From Seiridium cupressi (lineage: Eukaryota; Ascomycota; Sordariomycetes; Amphisphaeriales; Sporocadaceae): a stretch of DNA of 55,562 nucleotides. The stretch is from contig JARVKI010000162.1 in assembly GCA_036674765.1 (NCBI GenBank), positions 1 to 55,562 on the forward strand, given 5' to 3'. Made by a program: the position numbers and the translations under genes. Positions 47,558 through 55,562 of the stretch are shown here, piece by piece. The notes below the pieces were generated by a model. The model saw only the letters and a list, made by a program, of their open reading frames with translations. It searched no databases and had not been told where the DNA came from. Position 1 is the first letter of the stretch, and each line of letters begins with the position of its first letter.

Positions 47558-49257
47558 TATTATAAAAGTTTTCTTTTTATTTAATTTTATTTACGTTTAT
47601 ATTTTTTAATTTACTTTTATACTTGAATTTAACGTTTTTATTTATATGAAATAATAATTTAACGAGTTTAATCTTTACGGATTTTATTTTTATAAACTAC
47701 CATTTTATACTTTAATATAAACGTATAATAGCGAATTAACTTAAACTTTATTTAAATTTATACCGATTTTATAATCGAGAATTTATTTAAACGTAAAAAA
47801 AATCGCTAAACCGTAAATTATAACATTTATTTAATTTATAATAATAATTTTTATTAAATATAATAATAAATAAATAACATATATAATAATCAATACTTTA
47901 TAAATAATATATAAAATAATTTAATAGAATATTAATATTATATTTTAAAATTTTAAATAATATTAAAGGATAAAATTCAAATTAAATTATATAAATTTAA
48001 AACCTTTTTAAATATTTATATAAAAAGGTTTAAACTTTTTTAAAATAATTAATAATATATTTTTAATTACGAAAAAAAAGTAATTATTAAAATAAATCTT
48101 CGGATAACAATAATTTATAATTATCGGTTCCCCGGTATAATAATATATTATAAATTAAATATTAAATACCCGAAATAATAACTACGTCGAATAGAAAAAC
48201 CATAGAAATAAATTTATAAAAAGGAATTATAAAGGATTACTATTTTAATTAAAAGATTTAAAAATAATAATAAAATATGTAAAAAATAAAAAAAATTACT
48301 CCGTAACTTATAAAAAAAGTAAATATTAAATTAATAAACCGGAATACGTAAACACGAATTATACATTTTAACTATAATATTTAAATTAAAACACTTAATA
48401 TATTATTTATTCGTTTAAATTTATAAAAAACGCCTCGCCGCTTTAAAAAGTATATAATAAATAATAATTAAATATTAATTTTAAAATTATAAGCTCGATT
48501 AAATAACTAGTATTTATGTATTTCAACGTTATAAAAATAAAGAAAACGTTTTAAAAGGGATTAATAACTTTTTTAACCGTAACGTAATTAAAATTAAATA
48601 AAAGGGATTTTATACTCGCGTTTATTTTTTAAATTTCCTGTCTTTTTTTAAATTTAAACATTATAATAAAATATTATTAAATACTTTTATAACTTTTATA
48701 ATATTATATTAATATGTTTATTTAACGTATTAAATAAAATGTTATAATATTTTATTATAATTATCGTATAAAAAAACCTTTTATAAACGATTAACTTTTT
48801 AATATTTAACCGTTTTAAAAAGAAAACCCGTTAATATTTTTTAAATTAAAAGGTTTTTATAAATAATATCTTTATAAATATTTACGTTAAAGTATAAAAA
48901 AAGGTTAAATTACCCTTTACGTTAAATATATATACGTGTAAAGTTTTTAAAAAAGCTAAAGGATTTAAACCGTTTATTACGCTAGTAAAACCTATTAATA
49001 TAAAATAATTAAATATTATAACTATTATATTAAACTCTTTAAAGCGATTATATATATAAATATAAAAGATTTAAATATTAAAAACGTTTGAAAAAGAGGT
49101 AAATATAAAGTTTATTATTAATTCGGTTAAAAATTAACGTATTTATAAATTTAATTATAATAAATAAATTTTTTTAGTTTATTATATTACCTTTTAAATT
49201 TAAATTATAAAAATATAATTTAATAATTAATTAAAATTTTATAATTTATTTATTATA
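47558..49257. repeat. Unassigned RIP-altered DNA
   Basis: AT-rich. 48350-49000 keeps more C and G and may be an old coding region, but no motif could be named. Confidence 0.5.
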
Positions 49258-49744
49258 TATAACGAATATATTATTATTAAAATAAGTTTTAAAATAATAT
49301 ATTAATATTAAGTTTATATTAATAATATACGTATTATAAAATAAAAATATTAAATTTAAAAAAAATAAAAAAATAATCGTTAAAGCTTAATAAGCTTTAT
49401 TTATAATTAAATAAATACTTAAATTAATTATTAAAGTAATAATTATTTATATAAAAATATTTATCGTATATATATTTATTTATTCTTTTATTAATTTTAT
49501 TTATTTACGTTTATTTATTAAGTAAAATTAATTATAATTAATATTAATTTATAAATCTTATTAATTACTATTAATTATTTAGTTTAAATTATATTTTATT
49601 ATTTATATAAGTTTACCGTATTAATATTTAACGTATTTACTTTTATATAACCGTAACCGTTTATTTTTAACTGTTTATTTAACTTATATTTATAAAATAA
49701 AATTTATCCCGTTTTAAAATCCTTTTAAACTTATATTTATAATA
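49258..49744 (-). repeat. 3' LTR of the third Gypsy copy (487-bp subfamily)
   Basis: It starts TATAACGAATATATTATTA and ends TTTATAATA. It aligns over its whole length with the reverse complement of the solo LTR at 25645-26131 and has the same length. Its final 100 bp are the fully mutated version of the GC-rich end of that LTR. Confidence 0.82.
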
Positions 49745-50419
49745 TTCAATCTTTTTTTAATTTAACCTTTTAAATTTAAAGTTTTAAAAATAAATCGTAA
49801 TTAATTATTTAGTTTTTAATAAATTTATTTTCTTTTTATATTTTCGTAATATATAATTATTATATTTAATTATATTTTAAAAAAATTATTATTTAATTTT
49901 ATTATTCGTCTTTATTTTTTCGTAAATTCGTTTAACGAATTTAATTTTAAAATTATATTTTATACTCGTTATTTCCGGTATAATTAAAAGTACGTAATAA
50001 TAAAAAGTTCGGTAAAAATGTAAAAAATATATTCGCGTTAATTATATTTATAACGATAATAAGGTTTTAATTCTTTTATTTAAGCGTATTAAAAAATATC
50101 GTCGGTTAATATAAGAAAAATAAGTTATTAAAAGCTAGTTTTTTATTTTTTAATAATAAACGAACGAAATTATTTTAAAAATAATTCCTTTATAAAAATA
50201 ACGTAAATTTACCCGTACGAAAAATATTAAATTAATTCGACGGGGTTTTTATTTTTTAAACGAGTTTAAAAGATAAAAACCTATTAAATTAAAAGTTATA
50301 ATTACCGGGTAATTATACGGAATTATTAGTATCGTAAATTAAAGCGTTATAAATTTATTTCTTAACTTTTATAATAATCTTTTAAATTTTAAAACTATTA
50401 TTTAAAACCGGTATAATTT

Positions 50420-53400
50420 ATAATATACTTTTTATTTTTTTAATAATAATAATTTAAAATTAATTTTTAAAACAGTTTTATTAATTTTAAATAATTTTAT
50501 TTTTTTAAGATTAAATTTATCGCTTAATCGTTTTATTTTAATATTTTTACGTAATAAATAAATTTTATTTATTTTTTTAAAAATTAATATTTTAATCTTT
50601 TTTTTATCGTAACATTATTTTATTCGTTATTAAAAAATAAAAGTTTTTGTTATAAAAATTATTATAATATTTAAAGTTTATTAATTCGTTTAATAATTTT
50701 AAACGCTTATTTATTTTTAACTAATCTTTTAATAATATTTAATTTATAATTATAACTAACGTAAAATAATAATATTTTAATAGGCTCGTTAATCGTATTA
50801 TTATAAATAAATCATGTAATTAATAATAATTATATTTAATTATCTTATTTATAATTAACGTAACATCGTAAATATTATTTAAATATTTAATTCGTTCGTT
50901 TTATTTATTTATTTATTTATTTATTTATAAATAAAAATTATAAATAACTTGTATTTAATTTTTCATTTCAATAAAATTTTTTTTAGAATTTTAACGTAAA
51001 AAGCTTATTTTTATTTAAAATAAATTCGTTTAATACTTTATATTAATTAATTATAATTTTAAAAAATAATAAAAGCGAGTTTTATAACGTCGCTTATTTT
51101 TATATATAAAATAAAATACGTATATTCCGTAAATTATTTTATAATAACGAAAATATTATCGTATTTTATATTTATTATTAATTTTATCGATAATAATAAT
51201 TAATTTTTAAATTTTATCGGGTAATATTATCGGTTATAACTTTTTATACGGTTTATATTAAAATATTTTAATTTTATTATATAAGTCGTAATTTTTAATA
51301 ATTTTAAAAATATATTATTTTAAATTTTTATAATCGAAATATTATTAAAGATTTTTAATAGTTTTAAATATTTTTATATATTTATTAAACGGTAATTCGG
51401 AATATTATTAAATTAAATCGGTTTATAAAAGTTTATTAATTAATATTTCTTCGTTATAATATATTAAATATAACGATTTTTTATTATTAATTTTAAAAAT
51501 ACGTTCCGTTTAAATATCCGTTTTTACCTAGTAAATTATATATATATTTATAATTAATATAAAATTTTATTTTTTATTTTTTATAAAAATAATATAAGTT
51601 TTTTTAAATATTTTTTAAAAGTAATCCGATTTATAATTTTACGTATTAGTTTTTTTAGTTTTTTTATTTTCTTTTAGTAAATAATAATAAAATTAAAATT
51701 TATTAAAAACTTTAATTATCGTATTTATAATTTATTAAATTTTTTATTATTAGTTTTTTATCGTTAATTTAATAATTAAATTTAAATTTATTAAGCGTTT
51801 TTAAATAATAAATAATTAAATATAATTTTCTATTATTTTTCTATTAATTAAATTTATTACCGATTATATAATTTAATACGTTAATTTTAATTTCGAATTG
51901 TTTATTAAGGTTAATTATAATTATAACGGGTTTTTTACTTTTATAAAATTAAAAATAAATATCCGGTAATAATTTATTAATTTTAAAAAGGATTGTATAT
52001 TTATAACGTTATAAAATATTAGTTATTTTTTAATTATTATTATTTTAAAATCTTTTATTTAGATTTTATTAAAGAATATTACGTATTTTACGAAAATAAA
52101 TTTTTTTTAATAAAATTTACTTTTTAGAATTTTTTAAATATTATTATATCGTATTATTTATATTTTTTAATTATATTTAAAAATATAAATATATTATTAA
52201 AATAAATTATTACGAATTTATCTAAATAAGAATTTAATATTATATTAATTATATTTTAAAAATTCGTAAATACGTTAATAAATTTAAGAATATAATTAAA
52301 TATTCGAAATATCCGTATTTATTATAAAATATTATTTTTCTTCGTTATTTTTTTTAATTTTAATTAAACCGTATACGTTAAATAAATTTAAAGCCGTAAA
52401 TTATTTAATATTATATAATTTATTTTATAAATCTTTTTATTAATAATAAAAGGTATTTATTTTAATTGTAATTTCGTTAAATTTTCGAGAATTAATATAA
52501 AACTTTTATTTAAATTTTTTATTTTTTTATTATAAAGAATATTAGATATTTTACGGGTAAAATAGATTTTTCAATTTATCCTTTTAATAATATATTATTA
52601 AAATACTTTTTAAATATTTCTTTACATTATAACTATATTAAATAAATAAATATAAAATATATTTTTATATTTTTTAAATGTATTTTATAATTAAATTTTA
52701 TATATATTAATAGTTTTATATTTAATTTTTTGTTAAATAAATCGTTAAATTTTTTTATTTTTCGGGTATTTTATATATAAATTTCGGTTTAATATTTTTA
52801 ATTATAACGTAAAATTTAAATATTTTAATTTTATTTAAAAGTTTTTTTATTAAACGTTATTTAAAAATTAATTTTTCTAATATATTTTATTAAAATTAAT
52901 TTATATTTTAATTTATTTAAAGATTATTCGTTTATAATTTTTATATTATTATACGTATATTTTTTATTATAATCTTAAATATAAATTTAAATATACGTAA
53001 TTTTTATATTAACGATTCCGTTATTATACGTTGTTAAATTTTTATTTATAATTTTAAATTAATAAAAAAAATTTTTTTAATATTTAAAATTTATTAACGA
53101 TTCGTAATAAAATAAAAAAAATTAAATATTTTAATTTATAATTTATATTTTAATTGTAAAATAATTATACACGCTTATTTTTATAATATATAAAAATTTT
53201 ATATTTAACCGTTATTATATTATTATATATAGTTTTAGTCGTTTTTTAAACGTTTATCGCGTTAATTATATTATCGTTATTCTTTTTAATTTTAGCTTTT
53301 TAGTAAATAAAAGCGTAATTTATTTATAATTTTTTTTAATTTTAATATATTAAAAGGTTTATCGTATTACCGTTTATAAACTTCCCGTTTTATTTTTAAT

Positions 53401-55480
53401 TTTATAAAAATTCGTAATATTATTAATATGAAAAATTTATTTTTTATTTTATTATTATATTTAAATCCGATTTATCGTTTTATAAATTTATAATTTAATA
53501 TTTTTATTATATTATTTTTAAACGTTTTTTGAATTAACTTTTTAAAATTATTTTCCGATTTTTTTTATTAATTTATAATAAAAATATTAAAATATAATAA
53601 AAATATTTCGGTTAAATCGAAATTCGTTTTTTTATTAAATTTTTTATTTTATTTTTAAATTAAGCTTTTTTTATTAATATAAATTAAATATTCGTTAATT
53701 TTATATTAATTTTACGTTTGCAATTTTAACGCGTATTCGCCTATTTTTATAAATTATTAATAATTACCGTATATTTTTAAAAGTTTTATAAATAATAATA
53801 ACGTTTTTATTTATTTTTTACTAATAATATTTCGATAAAATTTAAGTTTAAATTTTTAAATAAATTCTTTTTCAAAATATTAATTATATAACCAGTTAAT
53901 ATAATTAATTCATAATATATTTATATATTTTAAATATTTTAATGTTTTATTTAATATTATTTTTAAATATTACGTTAAAAATATAAATATTTTTAAATTT
54001 ATCTTTTATAATATTTTTTATTAAAATATTTTTAAATTTTAAAATATTATAAAATAACTTTTTGAAAATAATTATTATTTTAAAATCGCTTTAATATTTT
54101 ATAAATCGTTATATTATAACGGGAATTTTATTAAATTTTTATTAATTAATTATAATTCTAATATTTTAATTTAATTTAAGTTTTTTTCTTTTTATTATTA
54201 TTTTAAATAACGGATAATAATTTAATTTTAATCGGATTTATTTTTATTATTATTAAAATAAATAAAATATTTATAAATATTTATAAATATTAATTCGTCG
54301 TTTTATAAAACTTTTTTTTATTATTATAATAATTTTAATAATTAATATTATAAAATATTATTTTATTCCGTTTTTATATAATTTATACGTTTTATATTAA
54401 TCGTTATAATATATCGTTTAAAATAAATTATTATATTCGATTAAATTTTTTATAATAAAGTTAAATTATCGTATTTTTTTTAAATTAATTTTAAAAACTT
54501 ACTTTCTTAAGCGAATAATATTTATTAGCGAAATATTTTATTTTTTTATAATTATAATACCTTATTAACTTTTTATTATATTTACCGTTTTTTCACTTTA
54601 TTACGTTAAAGTTTTTAAAATTTATTATATTTTTATAAAACGTTTTTCCGCATTATTCGTTTTTTAAACGTTATTAATTATTTTAATATAATCGGTTAAT
54701 ATTAATTTAAAGCCGTATTTATATATTAATTTATATTTTTTTTAATTATTTTTATTTTTTAAATTATTTTTTATATAAATAATTATCGATTTTTTTAATT
54801 TTATTTTTAATATTTTCTTTAAACTTTACGTAAAAAAACGTTACAAAACGTTATTATCGTTTTATTCGGTTTTAAAACCGATTAATTTAAATTTAAATAT
54901 ATATTTAATTATAAAGCTTATTATTTAAATTATATAAATTTCTTTTTTATTATACGGATTTCGTTTAAACTACCGAAAATAATTTTAAAGTATTATTTAA
55001 ATTTATTATAATTAATAAAAATTCTTTTAGTTTTTTTATTTTTATCCGTTTTATTATTATTAAAATAATCTTTCTACTTAATTTAAATTATTCGAAAATA
55101 TCGTTTTATAAAAATCTTATAATATATAATATTTTATTAGAATTATTATTAATATTATCTTTATAAAAACGTAAATATATTTTTATTTTAATCAAGAATT
55201 TTTAAATATTATTATTTTTACCGTTATAAATTTAAAATATTATAATAACAATTATTATAATTTATTTAATAAATTATTAATTATTAATATAAACGTTATT
55301 ATAAACTTATTAAAAGTTATTTAATTATATTATTAATTTTTATTATTATTATTATATTTATTATATTATACGTAAAGCGTTAGGTTTATTAATTAAATTT
55401 CCGATATTATTTCCGTTAAAAATTTAAAATATTATTATCGTTTATAAAATATTATTTAATAATTTTAAACCGGAATACGT
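50420..55480 (-). pseudogene. gag-pol remnant of the third Gypsy copy
   Basis: It is recognised by segment-by-segment similarity to pol remnants A and B (for example aataataaataaattttatt near 50560 against aataaataaactttatttcc) and to the gag region. Dense TAA/TAG stops; no intact domain. Confidence 0.75.
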
Positions 55481-55562
55481 ATTTTAATAAAAATAATTAA
55501 AATATAACGAATATATTATTATTAAAATAAACTTTAAAATAATATATTAATATTAAATTTAT

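Larger units (their letters stand above)
49258..55562 (-). mobile_element. Third Gypsy copy, running off the window
   Basis: The LTR at 49258-49744 and the start of the other LTR at 55503 (TATAACGAATATATTATTATT) bracket an interior that parallels 18536-25030: the integrase region near 50880, the RT block near 52480, the protease region near 53090, and the gag end ccggaatacgta just before 55503. It is more heavily RIP-altered than the 14.4-25.5 kb copy. The minus strand is coding. Confidence 0.85.

Noticed and set aside
1..55562. CRISPR arrays, rRNA genes and bacterial-type features
   Set aside because: Repeats present are microsatellites or transposons. No spaced identical repeats and no rRNA sequence were recognised, and genes have spliceosomal introns.

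Overview
The window looks like nuclear DNA of a filamentous ascomycete (Pezizomycotina). The evidence is short spliceosomal introns (46-154 bp) with GT/AG ends and, in some, CTRAY-type branch sites; a fungal trichodiene-synthase-type terpene cyclase; a fungal secreted CHRD protein; and about 46 kb of extremely AT-rich, repeat-derived DNA carrying the signature of repeat-induced point mutation (RIP): C-to-T and G-to-A changes, stops of the TAA/TAG kind, catalytic Asp codons turned to Asn. The species cannot be named from the sequence.

Layout. 1-355: AT-rich RIP block with a 9-bp minisatellite. 356-9549: island of ordinary base composition with sharp edges. It holds a CHRD-domain secreted protein (3768-4809, minus), an unrecognised three-exon gene lacking a clear 5' end (5498-6123, minus), a complete three-exon terpene cyclase (7268-8364, plus) and a Cys-rich terminal exon ending next to the right edge (9301-9549, plus). 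Its first 3.4 kb has no convincing gene. 9550-55562: AT-rich block made of transposon remnants.

Mobile elements. (i) A minus-strand Ty3/Gypsy element, 14374-25462, with 432-bp LTRs and a CCTTT target duplication, containing a third LTR and a duplicated pol. (ii) A solo LTR of a related subfamily, 25645-26131, duplication AAAAC. (iii) A third related Gypsy copy, 49258 to the window end. (iv) A different plus-strand Ty3/Gypsy element, 35464-43001, with about 140-bp LTRs and duplication AAATA, sitting inside (v) a hAT transposase pseudogene. (vi) A family of hAT-like non-autonomous elements with 8-bp duplications (26908-27648, 30821-31479, 46006-46589, 47136-47549, plus partial copies). (vii) A 210-bp element, 43782-43991, that escaped RIP.

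The island genes do not form a recognisable pathway. A lone terpene cyclase plus secreted proteins between RIP blocks is the arrangement known from bipartite fungal genomes. The most unusual items are an antisense Zn-finger/coiled-coil reading frame inside the Gypsy family, with different versions in the two pol copies; a nested-then-recombined Gypsy whose history can be read from its target duplications; a RIP pattern that spares CpG; and an LTR with a segment of about 100 bp untouched by RIP.
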